From contig CAYXDC010000030.1 in NCBI GenBank assembly GCA_964463505.1, positions 1 through 36,549 of the forward strand: a DNA stretch of 36,549 bases. The letters run 5' to 3'. Source of the stretch: JAJZSS01 sp964463505 (GTDB lineage: Bacteria; Chloroflexota; Anaerolineae; Anaerolineales; UBA4823). How positions within the stretch are numbered: position 1 is the first letter of the stretch; the number at the start of each line of letters is the position of its first letter. The notes under the pieces were generated by a model, which saw nothing but the letters and a program-made list of their open reading frames with translations, searched no databases and was not told where the DNA came from. Both the position numbers and the translations under genes were made by a program. This document shows, piece after piece, positions 23,607-32,356 of this stretch.

Positions 23607-25001
23607 TTAATTGATCCAGGCAGCCTCCCAGGCGCCAAGCCGGATGACCAGCGAGTCACCGGAAACAATCGACTCCTCACGACTGAGCAGGTTGCGAACA
23701 ATCCGCCCATCTTCCCAGCCCAGGTCTCCAACCGGAACGCGCAGATTGCGTTGCGTGGCGCTGCCATTTATGGCTACCAGCACATGCTCACGACCCAGGC
23801 TGCGAGCAAACACGTATACATGCCGGCGGTCTTCTAACAATAACCGCCGGTATTCGCCGCGCCGTAAGGGGGTGAACCCACGGCGTAAAGTCGCCAGCAG
23901 CTGCACCCAGCTGCGCAGCTCGTTGTTCCAGTCTGCCGTCTCGACAGGGAAAGCACGCCGGCAATCGGGGTCTTTCCCGCCCAGCATGCCGATCTCGTCC
24001 CCATAATAAATCGCCGGGCTGCCTGGATAAGCGAGCATAAAAGCAAATGCCAGTTTGACTTTGCGCACATCCTTCAACAGGGTCAGCACACGCTCGGTAT
24101 CGTGCGAGCCCAGCGGTAGATACATGGCATAGGCATTCTGGCGGCGATAGAGTTTCAAGTACCCTTCAACTTTATCCGCAAACTGCGCCGTGGTCATAAA
24201 GCTGCCGTTGAGATACTCCAAAACGGACTCACGCAGTGGATAGTGCATCAAGCCATCGAAATGATTGTCGCTCACCCAGCGCGGATCGGCTGTCCAGATC
24301 TCACCCATAAGATAAGCTTCCGGATTCGCTGTTTTGACAGTATGCCGAAATTCCGCCCAAAAGCTATCATCGTCGATTTCATTGGGGACATCCAGTCGCC
24401 AACCATCGATGCCTTGCTCGATCCAGTAACGCGCCACGCTTAAAAGGTACTTACGCACATCGGGGTTACTCGTGTTGAATTTAGGCAGGCTTTTCAGCCT
24501 CCACCAACCCAGATAGTTATCCGCATCGCCGGGTGTATAAGCTTCCACCGGGAAGCGTTTGACATGGAACCAATCCCGGTACACAGATTTTTCCTGATTT
24601 TCAAGCAGGTCGTTAAAGGCAAAAAAACCGCGCCCGCAGTGGTTGAAGACCCCATCCAGAATCACACGCATGCGGTTGGAGTGCGCGGCATCCAACAAAG
24701 CGCGAAAATCTGCCATCGTACCCAGGCGAGGGTCGATCTGGTAATAATCGGTGGTATTGTAACGATGGGTGGAGGTGGATAAAAATATCGGATTGAGGTA
24801 AAGCGCATTAACCCCCAGGTCAATCAGATAATCCAAACGGTTGATCATGCCGCGCAAATCGCCGCCCTGAAACCCATGCGCGCTTGGCGGGGATCCCCAC
24901 GGCTCGAGATAACGGGGATCATTATGTGGGTTACCGTTGGCAAAACGATCGGGAAAGATCTGGTAAAAAACCGCGTCTTGCACCCAATACGGAACGGACA
25001 T
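23607..25001 (-). CDS. GH13 alpha-glucosidase/neopullulanase-like enzyme, cytoplasmic
   Basis: A 464-residue enzyme starting with WVQDAVFYQIFPDRFANG. The GH13 motifs are VILDGVFNH (region I), GWRLDVPN with nucleophile D204, LMGEIW with acid/base E234, and LPLGSHDT with D301. A short C-terminal beta domain follows. No signal peptide and no N-terminal CBM34-type domain are seen, which separates it from the longer GH13 at 17153-19042. I chose the ATG at 25001 because GGAGGTTGT lies directly upstream and the upstream open extension (to 25199) overlaps the previous gene. It lies 22 bases behind a solute-binding lipoprotein gene and would hydrolyse imported malto-oligosaccharides or branched dextrins. 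Confidence 0.92.
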   Translation of the reverse strand: MSVPYWVQDAVFYQIFPDRFANGNPHNDPRYLEPWGSPPSAHGFQGGDLRGMINRLDYLIDLGVNALYLNPIFLSTSTHRYNTTDYYQIDPRLGTMADFRALLDAAHSNRMRVILDGVFNHCGRGFFAFNDLLENQEKSVYRDWFHVKRFPVEAYTPGDADNYLGWWRLKSLPKFNTSNPDVRKYLLSVARYWIEQGIDGWRLDVPNEIDDDSFWAEFRHTVKTANPEAYLMGEIWTADPRWVSDNHFDGLMHYPLRESVLEYLNGSFMTTAQFADKVEGYLKLYRRQNAYAMYLPLGSHDTERVLTLLKDVRKVKLAFAFMLAYPGSPAIYYGDEIGMLGGKDPDCRRAFPVETADWNNELRSWVQLLATLRRGFTPLRRGEYRRLLLEDRRHVYVFARSLGREHVLVAINGSATQRNLRVPVGDLGWEDGRIVRNLLSREESIVSGDSLVIRLGAWEAAWIN

Positions 25002-25023
25002 ACAACCTCCAGAAGGACCGGCG

Positions 25024-26310
25024 TCAGGGCGCCGGGGATGTGCTTTGTAATGCTGTACGGACGGCTTCTTCAGCGGTTCGTAAGGCTTGCTCGGGGAGTA
25101 CGCCACTATCGAACACCGAGCGCAATGCCTGGTCCAGCGGGTCAAGGTACGCGGAAAATTGGGGTTGGATGGGGTAAGTAACACCTCCCGCCAAAGCATT
25201 CAACGCCTGGTCAGCTAACTTCGATTCGAGGGTGATATCTACTACGGGGAGAAAACCGCTCTCTGCCAGGAGCGCCTGTGACTCCTCTGAGAGCATATGC
25301 TCGATGAAAAACCAGGCAAGCGCTGCGGTTGCATCAGATGTTTTTGCATTCAAGTAGAGATTGTCGGCGTGCACAAACCCAGCCAGCGCCCCGTGATCGT
25401 GGACCGGCCAGGGATCAATTTCCAGATAGTCCATGCCGATTGCTTCCGCCAGATTAGTGCGGTTCCAGGTGCCATCGATCACAAATCCTACTTGTCCCTG
25501 GCGGAATAGATCCAGATCATTGTCGGTGAAATAGTCTGGCGGACCCGCCTGGGCGAAGGTTTGCAATAATTCCACCCAGGCCAGCCCGGCCGGGGTGTTG
25601 AACATGGGATTGCTATCCTCATCCAGGAAGCTGCCGCCAAATCCATATAGATGTCCGCCGGCAAAATACGGCGCACGCTCCAGGATTGCGCCTATCTGAT
25701 CCCCCTCCGTCAAAAGTTGCGCCAGGCGTATTAGCTCCGCGAAAGTTTCGGGGCGTTCCGGGATGATCTGGCGATTGCGGTAAAGCACCACCCCGCGCTG
25801 GCTGTATGGCAGGCTGATCAACGAGCCACGATACTGCCCGCTTCCCAGAGCCGGCGGCGAGAGGCGCGCCAGGGTGGCGGGATTTGCCCGATCGGTCAGG
25901 TCCGCCACGAGGCCAGCCTCAAATAGCAGGGGACCCCATTCAGCAGTTCCAAGCAGGATTGATGGGCCACCGCCTTCGCTGGTCGCCAGGAAATAGCGAT
26001 CATAAAGATTCTGGGAGGGCACATAAAGCACATCAAAGAGGATACCCGGATAGGTCTCCTGAAAACTTGCAATGATCTCAAGTAAGGCGGGCAGCTGATC
26101 ATCATCCCAGGCGTGCCACAAGCTGATGGTGCCCTGGTGAATCTCTACGGTTGGACTGGGGGTGGGACGCGGGGTACGGGTAGTACCCGCCTGCTGCGTT
26201 TCGGTGATTGCAGAGGCGGTACCAGATGGCGACGCTGCCGGCCAGCCATTACAGGCTGCCAAGCCCACCAGCAGCAAGCATAAAAGCAGGAGCGGTGCAA
26301 ACTTTTTCAT
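25024..26310 (-). CDS. Sugar ABC transporter solute-binding lipoprotein without adjacent permeases
   Basis: A 428-residue lipoprotein: signal peptide with lipobox VGLAAC, a Thr/Pro-rich linker to about residue 55, then a family 1 extracellular solute-binding fold (ISLWHAWDDDQLPALLEIIASF, YFLATSEGGGPSILLG, FVIDGTWNRTNL, ALAWFFIEHMLSEESQALL). The start at 26310 begins MKKFAPLLLL; the frame stays open upstream to 26373 but that part has no signal-peptide character. It forms a two-gene unit with the GH13 gene and has its own promoter candidate, but no permease genes of its own. It may feed the MalFG-like permeases at 31463-33944 or a transporter elsewhere. Confidence 0.88.
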   Translation of the reverse strand: MKKFAPLLLLCLLLVGLAACNGWPAASPSGTASAITETQQAGTTRTPRPTPSPTVEIHQGTISLWHAWDDDQLPALLEIIASFQETYPGILFDVLYVPSQNLYDRYFLATSEGGGPSILLGTAEWGPLLFEAGLVADLTDRANPATLARLSPPALGSGQYRGSLISLPYSQRGVVLYRNRQIIPERPETFAELIRLAQLLTEGDQIGAILERAPYFAGGHLYGFGGSFLDEDSNPMFNTPAGLAWVELLQTFAQAGPPDYFTDNDLDLFRQGQVGFVIDGTWNRTNLAEAIGMDYLEIDPWPVHDHGALAGFVHADNLYLNAKTSDATAALAWFFIEHMLSEESQALLAESGFLPVVDITLESKLADQALNALAGGVTYPIQPQFSAYLDPLDQALRSVFDSGVLPEQALRTAEEAVRTALQSTSPAP

Positions 26311-26327
26311 CAGCGGTCTAATCTCTA

Positions 26328-26358
26328 ATTGTACCAGCCAGCAGCCCTGGCTGCACAA
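26328..26358 (-). promoter_or_regulatory. Candidate promoter with palindrome in its spacer
   Basis: On the minus strand TTGTGC (26358-26353), 19 bases, TACAAT (26333-26328), 18 bases before the ATG of the lipoprotein. CAGCCAG and CTGGCTG (26335-26341 and 26347-26353) form a perfect 7-bp inverted repeat inside the spacer, as expected for a repressor operator. The short leader leaves little room for a ribosome binding site. Confidence 0.35.
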
Positions 26359-26402
26359 AACTTGATCGAGCAAAGTCGTCTACAGAAGCGCCAGGGTGAT
26401 GA

Positions 26403-26436
26403 CAATTGCCTTATGAGGATGCTCACAAGGCAATTG
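26403..26436. terminator. Imperfect stem-loop after the esterase gene
   Basis: CAATTGCCTT-A-TGAG (26403-26417) pairs with CTCA-C-AAGGCAATTG (26422-26436) with one A-C mismatch and a GATG loop. It begins 31 bases after the esterase stop codon. No T tract follows on the minus strand, so it may protect the mRNA end or be an operator rather than a true terminator. Confidence 0.4.
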
Positions 26437-26467
26437 GGTGAAATTTCAGAGATTTCCAGGGCCGGCT

Positions 26468-27529
26468 TTACTTGCCAAACAAGTGGATGAAACCTGCCCC
26501 GATCTCATCTCGCCAGGCGGTGTAATTATGCCCGGCTGGATATTCTTCGAAGTGTGCGTCAAAGCCGCGTTCAACCAACAGCTTTGCCATGCGCAGGTTG
26601 CTTTCCGGCAGCACATGGAAATCGTACAGCCCCACATTCATCCAGACCCGCAAACTACCTGGATCAGCAACGCGTGCCAGATCAAACACCACCAGATCGA
26701 ACTCGGGAAAGCTGAACGCGCCGGATAGGCTGAGAACTTTCCCAAAGACGCCTGGCAAGCGCAAGCCCGCATACAGCGCCATCAGCCCGCCCATGGAGGC
26801 GCCCAGCACGCCATAAGCGCCAGGGTGTTTCTGCGGGTCGAGCAGGTCAAGCTGATAGCGGGCAAAGGGCAGGGCACACTCCATCACAAAGGCCAATGAG
26901 AAATCGTTGCCGCAGTACTCCAGCATGCGCAGCGAGGGATGATTCTCCACTAACGCCAGGGCCAGGGGCTCAATTTTACCCAGGTGGATCAGGTTGTCCA
27001 GGATCGCCGGCAGGCGACCGCGACGCAAGAAATCCTGCCCATCCCAGACCAGCACCAGCGGATAAGGACCGGGAACAGACGGTTGGTACAGATGAACCCT
27101 GCGTGTTTTTCCAGCGATAATCCCCAGAGTAGGCAATGCGGCATGCATCAGGCTGCCTTCGGGCACGCCTTTGTGGCGGATCGTTAACGGATTTGGGTTG
27201 CGCCTGGGCATATAAGCAAAGTGGTTGTAGTCGCCAAGACCGTTCGGCGTCCGGCGCGGGTTCAGGGGATCGGCCAGGTGCTCTTTCAGAACGGAATCGG
27301 CAAAATAGGCATATTCGAAATAAGCGTTGAGCGGTAAAGTGTGCGTATACCCCCACAACCCGGGAGCCAGACGGGTGAAGCCCAAAGGTTCGCTTCGCTC
27401 CCAGTCTGTGAAATCCCCGCGCAGATAAGGGGCAGATTTACCTTGCCATAGAAAGGTAACCTGATCGCCATCGATCAAAGGTGTACCTTCCGCAAGCGCG
27501 CGCACCAGTAAGGGGTGTTTGCGAGCCAT
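26468..27529 (-). CDS. Esterase of the Fes/CE1 alpha/beta-hydrolase type with N-terminal beta domain
   Basis: A 353-residue protein. Residues about 20-115 form an E-set/CBM48-like beta domain (VTFLWQGKSAPYLRGDFTDW), as in enterochelin-esterase-like and CE1 proteins. The alpha/beta-hydrolase domain has S245 in GASMGG as nucleophile, H334 in PAGHNYTAWRDE, and probable acid D303. There is no signal peptide, so it is cytoplasmic. It follows the beta-galactosidase gene by 5 bases, with AGGGG at the end of that gene as its probable ribosome binding site. In a polysaccharide locus it probably removes acetyl or feruloyl groups from imported oligosaccharides; the acyl group is not known. Confidence 0.82.
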   Translation of the reverse strand: MARKHPLLVRALAEGTPLIDGDQVTFLWQGKSAPYLRGDFTDWERSEPLGFTRLAPGLWGYTHTLPLNAYFEYAYFADSVLKEHLADPLNPRRTPNGLGDYNHFAYMPRRNPNPLTIRHKGVPEGSLMHAALPTLGIIAGKTRRVHLYQPSVPGPYPLVLVWDGQDFLRRGRLPAILDNLIHLGKIEPLALALVENHPSLRMLEYCGNDFSLAFVMECALPFARYQLDLLDPQKHPGAYGVLGASMGGLMALYAGLRLPGVFGKVLSLSGAFSFPEFDLVVFDLARVADPGSLRVWMNVGLYDFHVLPESNLRMAKLLVERGFDAHFEEYPAGHNYTAWRDEIGAGFIHLFGK

Positions 27530-27534
27530 GCGAG

Positions 27535-29559
27535 TTAACCCCTGTCCGTCCTGACGACTTCCACGTCCCGTGCTCCCACCAGGACAGTCTGTTCCTGAAC
27601 GGTTGCTACCAGTGGATCGTCCGTGAAGTTAAGCAGAACGACATACGGGCCATGCTTTGCGGCGATCAAACCCTCTGCCAGCGTGGCGATGGGAGAAATA
27701 CCAGCTTTGGAAGCCAGATAAGCCATCAGGATCTCACCCTGGAGATCATTCGGATACCAGCCCAGGTAAAGCGCCTGACCAGCTCCGACCTGGCGCGCAA
27801 CCAGGGCTGCACTGGAGCTGAAAGGCCCGGAGGTGTAATGGGCGAGTATTTCCAGGTCGGTATCCCCAGCCTGGGAAGCAGGCATCGCCGGACTTAACGC
27901 CTCCGCCCAAACTGTGGCCGGCCCGAGCATGCCGGGGATACTGGCGCTAAGATTGTAGCTGACGTCTGGTGGAAGCGAGTGCCAGTCAGTTACCGTAATT
28001 CCCACCAGTTCACGAAACGGGCCTGGTAAAGGTTGATCGGTGACTTGATTGGTGAGCGTTTTAAAACCAGAGCGCACACCGCATAAGACCGTCCCTCCGG
28101 CGTCAGCAAAGCTTTTAAGAGAATGGGCAAGTTGGTCTGTAGCCAGGTAGGCGGTCGGCAAAATGACCAGTTTATAAGTGCTGAGATCGGCATCGATGGA
28201 GACAACATCGGCAGGCAGGCCGAGGCTTTGCAGGGCGCGGTAGTACACAAAGAGATGGCGCATATAGTCAACGTCACGATGGTGTGGCTGCAATCGCAGC
28301 GCCCACATCGAATCATAGTCGAGCAGGAAAGCAATCTTGGCCTCATGCGGCAGAGAGGCGATTTCAGACATCAGCGCGCGTTCGGCATGCATGCTTTCGA
28401 GGTCAGCGTATCCTGTTGCCAGCGAGGCGTCGTGATGCAGCAAGCCAGAATGCAGCTGCTCCTGGGCATACAGGCCGGCCCGCCAGCGAAAATAGATGGC
28501 TGCCCCAGCGCCTGACGCCAGAGCATGCCAGGTCCACAAGCGCACCGTGCCCGGTCGCACCCCGGTGTTATAGGACGCCCAATTGACGTTCCCACACTGC
28601 TGCTCCATGATCCAGAATGGGCGCTGTGGCTTGAAGCCGCGCATGAGCGTATGTCCCAGGCTGGTGCCAAACGGATCGCCGACATCGTAGGCAAAGTCTG
28701 GCTGAATACTGGACGGCATATAATAAAAGGCTTTGGATTCAGCATGACCAGTGGGGTAGGAGCTCATGCTCACCAGATCGAGTGAGCGGGCCAGATCGTA
28801 ATAATTGATATCGGTAAACTGGCTCATGTAATTCGTAGTTACCTTCTGGTGCTCAGCCAGAAATGGTTGGATCGCATCGATCTGGAGCTGCTGGTAGGCG
28901 ACAAAGCCGTCGGAGGAGAAGCGATCATAATCGAGGACGTGGCTGGGATTGGCCTCGGCAACGGTGAGATTGGGTGGATCGATTTCGCTCCAGTCGTTAT
29001 ATATCTGGCTCCAGAAGATATTGCCCCAGGCTTCATTGAGCGCACCAATCGTTTGATATTTCGCTTCCAGCCAGATACGGAAGCTGCTGGCGCAGTTCTC
29101 GCAGTAACAGCGGGAGGAGTAATGGCAGCCGAACTCATTATCGATCTGCCAGCCGACAACCGCCGGATGGCTGCCGTAACGCGCGGCCATGGCAGTCACA
29201 ATCCGCTGGGTGTGTTGGTGATAGGTTGCGCTGTTGATACAGTAGTGGCGGCGCGAACCATGCCGGCGGCGGCGACCCTGGACATCCACCGGGAGGGTAT
29301 CCGGGTATGCCCGGCTCAGCCAGGGTGGCGGGGAGGCAGTGGGCGTACACAGGATCACTTGCAAGTTCTCGCCAGCCAGCACTTCGATCGCCCGGTCGAG
29401 CCAATCCCAGGTGAACTCCCCCTCGCGGGGTTCCATTAATGACCAGGCAAAATCTGCCATGCGCACCAGCGAGAGACCAGCCTGGCGCATAAGCCTGGCA
29501 TCGACCGGCCAGCGTTCCTGCGGCCAGTGTTCCGGGTAATAGCAAACCCCAAGTTTCAT
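27535..29559 (-). CDS. ganA: GH42 beta-galactosidase
   Basis: A 674-residue enzyme with the N-terminal GVCYYPEHWP typical of GH42. The acid/base is E142 in GWQIDNEFG, the nucleophile E319 in FWIMEQQCG, and a Cys4 zinc site is formed by C107, C151, C153 and C156, as in the Thermus A4 enzyme. The trimerisation domain (about 390-600) and a C-terminal beta domain follow. Length is normal. No signal peptide is present. In galactan loci GH42 splits beta-1,4-galacto-oligosaccharides taken up by the cell. It lies 66 bases behind the GH53 galactanase gene, a pairing also found in ganAB of Bacillus subtilis. A small GCCAGG/CCTGGC stem-loop (29596-29615) sits in the spacer. Confidence 0.95.
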   Translation of the reverse strand: MKLGVCYYPEHWPQERWPVDARLMRQAGLSLVRMADFAWSLMEPREGEFTWDWLDRAIEVLAGENLQVILCTPTASPPPWLSRAYPDTLPVDVQGRRRRHGSRRHYCINSATYHQHTQRIVTAMAARYGSHPAVVGWQIDNEFGCHYSSRCYCENCASSFRIWLEAKYQTIGALNEAWGNIFWSQIYNDWSEIDPPNLTVAEANPSHVLDYDRFSSDGFVAYQQLQIDAIQPFLAEHQKVTTNYMSQFTDINYYDLARSLDLVSMSSYPTGHAESKAFYYMPSSIQPDFAYDVGDPFGTSLGHTLMRGFKPQRPFWIMEQQCGNVNWASYNTGVRPGTVRLWTWHALASGAGAAIYFRWRAGLYAQEQLHSGLLHHDASLATGYADLESMHAERALMSEIASLPHEAKIAFLLDYDSMWALRLQPHHRDVDYMRHLFVYYRALQSLGLPADVVSIDADLSTYKLVILPTAYLATDQLAHSLKSFADAGGTVLCGVRSGFKTLTNQVTDQPLPGPFRELVGITVTDWHSLPPDVSYNLSASIPGMLGPATVWAEALSPAMPASQAGDTDLEILAHYTSGPFSSSAALVARQVGAGQALYLGWYPNDLQGEILMAYLASKAGISPIATLAEGLIAAKHGPYVVLLNFTDDPLVATVQEQTVLVGARDVEVVRTDRG

Positions 29560-29625
29560 AGCCTGACCATCCCTACACTTTTGTCGAATTTATTTGCCAG
29601 GCAGCTTGACCTGGCGGTGGTTAAT

Positions 29626-31338
29626 TTACGGGTTCAGAAATTCTCCCAGGGCAGGCAGGGCGCGCTCATCATAATCAAACAAAGCCTGATTTTCCCAGGC
29701 ATTGCCGAGCTCGGGATTGGTTGAATCCCAGCCGTTGCCCGGCACTGCCGTCCAGGTGGCATCCCAATAGAAGATGCCCAGGCCGCGCCCATCGGGCACC
29801 GCGCGCACAATCGCCATCACATCTCGCATAAACGCACGCTGGCCTTCTGGTGTCAGCGGGTAGCCTGCGACTGCCAGGCTATTATCCACAATATTGGGGT
29901 AGTTATCCTTGTCCTGGTCGGTGAAGGCATAGGCGGTTTCGACCAAAATGACGTCTTTGTCGTAACGAGCAGAAATATCGTTGAGGTTGTACTGCAATTC
30001 TGCCAGACTCCCATGCCAGAAGGGGTAGTAGGAGATACCAATCACATCGAAGGGGACCTCTCGGCGGGTGATGTTATCGAACCACCAGCGCGCCAGGTCG
30101 TTATCACCCCCCTCAGCAATGTGCAGCATCACCAGCGTGGAAGGAGAACAGTCTTTGACGGCTCGCTGGCCCTCTTTAAGCAAGTCAGCCAGATTATCGA
30201 AGTGATTGTAATCCCCATCCGGCCACAGCATGCCGGAGTTGATCTCATTCCCCACCTGGATCATGTCGGGGGGCGTCCCCTGGGCGACCAGAGCGCTGCA
30301 CACATCATACGTGTGGTCATAGACTGCCTGCTTGAGCTGCTCGAAATCGTAGTCCTGCCAGGCTGCCGGCTTGATCTGCTTGCCAGGGTCGGCCCAATTA
30401 TCTGAATAGTGAAAATCAACCAGGAGTTTGATATCCAGGCTTTTGAAGCGCAAAGCCATTTCCAGGATCTCAGCTTTGTCATGGTAGCCATCGGCGGGAT
30501 CAACCCACACCCGCAGGCGAGCGTAATTGAGACCGTGATCCTTGAGGATCTGGAGTGCATCCGCCTGGGCGCCATCCGGATAGCGATATACCCCACCCAG
30601 CGCTTCAGATTTCTTCAAACTTGAAATATCTGATCCAAGAATCGATAGTGCAGACTGGCCCGCGACCAGCTCAATATCATCGAAGCTGGCCCAGGTCTCG
30701 GGACCGCCATCCGAATACAGGCTGATGGTGCATTGACCGTCGGTAACCTGGTTCGACACAACCAGCTGCAGCCAGCGGTAACCCGGCGAGGTGGACGGGA
30801 CCACGACCCGCTGCTCTTCAGCGCCGCATTTGAGCGCCATGTAAACATCGTTCTGCCCGCCGCTGGAACGCATCCAGGCGCGCAGGGTATACCAGCCATT
30901 TTCCAGTCCAGAGACAACTTGAGTTGTCTCAACCTGGTAGGCTTCTGCTGCTTGATGGGTCAGGCGGTAATCGCCGGTGTGGCCCCTTCCTTCAACCAGA
31001 ACGGCTGAGACTGAACCGGTGCTTGTCCAGCCGAGTGGCAGCCCGCTGGCATCCTGATCTTCAAAACCGGCGTTGACGATCTCAATTGCTGCCGAGGGCG
31101 GCGCGGGCATCTCGGTGGGTGGGATTTCCGTATCCGAAGATCCAACATCGGGTGTGCTGGTCATATCACTTGACTCCAGGGTTGGTGTTGGCAGAGCTGT
31201 AGCCGGCAGCCCTGCAGTAACTGGCGGCTCAGTAACAGGGGGGGACGCAAGCGGGGTGGGTGAAGTGCATCCGGTAAGGATGCTGAAGATCCCCAGAATG
31301 AAAAATAGCATCCACAAGGGTTGTCTTTTCAGGAACAT
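29626..31338 (-). CDS. ganB: GH53 endo-beta-1,4-galactanase lipoprotein with N-terminal carbohydrate-binding module
   Basis: A 570-residue lipoprotein with lipobox ILTGC (Cys24) and a Pro/Thr/Glu linker to about residue 83. A beta-sandwich module of about 145 residues follows (IVNAGFEDQDASGLPLGW to ASFDDIELVAG), like the CBM61/CBM4-type modules found next to GH53. The catalytic barrel (about 232-570) has acid/base E365 in QVGNEINSGMLWPDG and nucleophile E467 in ILVETAYAF. It would cut beta-1,4-galactan of pectin side chains at the cell surface. A 14-bp stem-loop lies between the permease gene and this gene. The ATG at 31338 has only GGTGA as a ribosome binding site. Confidence 0.93.
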   Translation of the reverse strand: MFLKRQPLWMLFFILGIFSILTGCTSPTPLASPPVTEPPVTAGLPATALPTPTLESSDMTSTPDVGSSDTEIPPTEMPAPPSAAIEIVNAGFEDQDASGLPLGWTSTGSVSAVLVEGRGHTGDYRLTHQAAEAYQVETTQVVSGLENGWYTLRAWMRSSGGQNDVYMALKCGAEEQRVVVPSTSPGYRWLQLVVSNQVTDGQCTISLYSDGGPETWASFDDIELVAGQSALSILGSDISSLKKSEALGGVYRYPDGAQADALQILKDHGLNYARLRVWVDPADGYHDKAEILEMALRFKSLDIKLLVDFHYSDNWADPGKQIKPAAWQDYDFEQLKQAVYDHTYDVCSALVAQGTPPDMIQVGNEINSGMLWPDGDYNHFDNLADLLKEGQRAVKDCSPSTLVMLHIAEGGDNDLARWWFDNITRREVPFDVIGISYYPFWHGSLAELQYNLNDISARYDKDVILVETAYAFTDQDKDNYPNIVDNSLAVAGYPLTPEGQRAFMRDVMAIVRAVPDGRGLGIFYWDATWTAVPGNGWDSTNPELGNAWENQALFDYDERALPALGEFLNP

Positions 31339-31379
31339 TGTCGCATCACCTGTTTGTATGACGTAATCTGGGCGAAATT

Positions 31380-31416
31380 GAGGTGTTTGGTCAAACTACA
31401 TCTGACCAAACACCTC
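31380..31416 (-). terminator. 14-bp stem-loop between the permease and galactanase genes
   Basis: GAGGTGTTTGGTCA (31380-31393) pairs perfectly with 31403-31416 across a 9-base loop. On the minus strand CAATTTCGCC follows, a weak T tract. It probably lowers read-through into GH53 or stabilises the transporter mRNA. Confidence 0.5.
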
Positions 31417-31462
31417 ATCCTGCCACCAGCGTATTAAGTTCTTTATCTAAAGAACGAGCAAA

Positions 31463-32356
31463 CTACCCTTTAACTGCACCGGTAGTCAGCCCACCCACAA
31501 TCTGGTCCTGCAGAATCAAGTAGATGATCATAATCGGCAGCGCACCCATCAGCGCGCCGGCTGCAAATACACCCCAGCGCTGAGACATTTGTGCACCCGC
31601 AAAGCGCTCCAGGCCGACCATCAAGGTGTAATTCTCGTTGCTCTTGAGCAATACGCGCGCCAGGACAAACTCGCCATAGGTGGAAATGTAGCTGATGAGG
31701 CCAATAACAACCAGGATGGGGCGCAGCAAAGGCAGGATCAACTGGGTGAAGATCTGCCAGTCGTTGGCCCCTTCCACCATGGCGGACTCATCGATATCGC
31801 GCGGGATGGTATCCAGAAAGCCTTTCATCAGCCAGATATTGATTCCCATCGCACCACCCAGGTACACCAGGATCAGGCTGGCGTGGGTATTCAAGCCAAG
31901 TAAGGGCACAACATCGCCGAACTGGGATATCATCAAGAATGTAGCCACCAATGCCAGCAGGCTGGGAAACACCTGGATGAGCAAGATCGCTTTGAGCATT
32001 GTTTTGCGACCTTTGAAGCGAAAGCGCGAGAACGCGTAGGCTGCCACCGTGGTAATTGAGAGCGAGAGAACAGATGTGATCGACGCGATTTTGAAAGAAT
32101 TCCCAAACCAGGTCCAGAATGGGAACTGGGTAGAATTTAATAACTCGGTGTAGTTACCAAATCCCGGATTTTCTGGGATCAATTTTTGGGTAGCCAGCGT
32201 ACCGGTTGGATTCAGGGAGGCAGAAAGCACCCACAGGATTGGGAAAATCGAGAAGATAATCAGCAGCACTGCAATGAACAAACGTACAGCAACACTGATC
32301 CTGCGTTGGAGCTTGAGTGAAGAACGCATCTGTTGAACAGAACTAAGACTAGACAT
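31463..32356 (-). CDS. Sugar ABC transporter permease, MalG type
   Basis: A 297-residue inner-membrane permease with six predicted membrane segments. The ATPase-contacting EAA loop is DIDESAMVEGANDWQIFTQLILPLLRPIL, and the C-terminus (GALPIMIIYLILQDQIVGGLTTGAVKG) is typical for MalG. It overlaps the MalF-like gene by 8 bases, so the two are made together. A stem-loop follows at 31380-31416. No MalK-type ATPase gene occurs in the window, so a shared ATPase must serve it. Confidence 0.95.
   Translation of the reverse strand: MSSLSSVQQMRSSLKLQRRISVAVRLFIAVLLIIFSIFPILWVLSASLNPTGTLATQKLIPENPGFGNYTELLNSTQFPFWTWFGNSFKIASITSVLSLSITTVAAYAFSRFRFKGRKTMLKAILLIQVFPSLLALVATFLMISQFGDVVPLLGLNTHASLILVYLGGAMGINIWLMKGFLDTIPRDIDESAMVEGANDWQIFTQLILPLLRPILVVIGLISYISTYGEFVLARVLLKSNENYTLMVGLERFAGAQMSQRWGVFAAGALMGALPIMIIYLILQDQIVGGLTTGAVKG

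Noticed and set aside
25002..25199. N-terminal extension of the GH13 gene at 23607-25001
   Set aside because: It overlaps the end of the solute-binding protein gene; GGAGG directly precedes the internal ATG where homology begins.
26311..26373. Upstream start of the solute-binding lipoprotein
   Set aside because: A lipoprotein signal peptide must start at MKK (26310); the extra residues would spoil it and overlap the promoter candidate.
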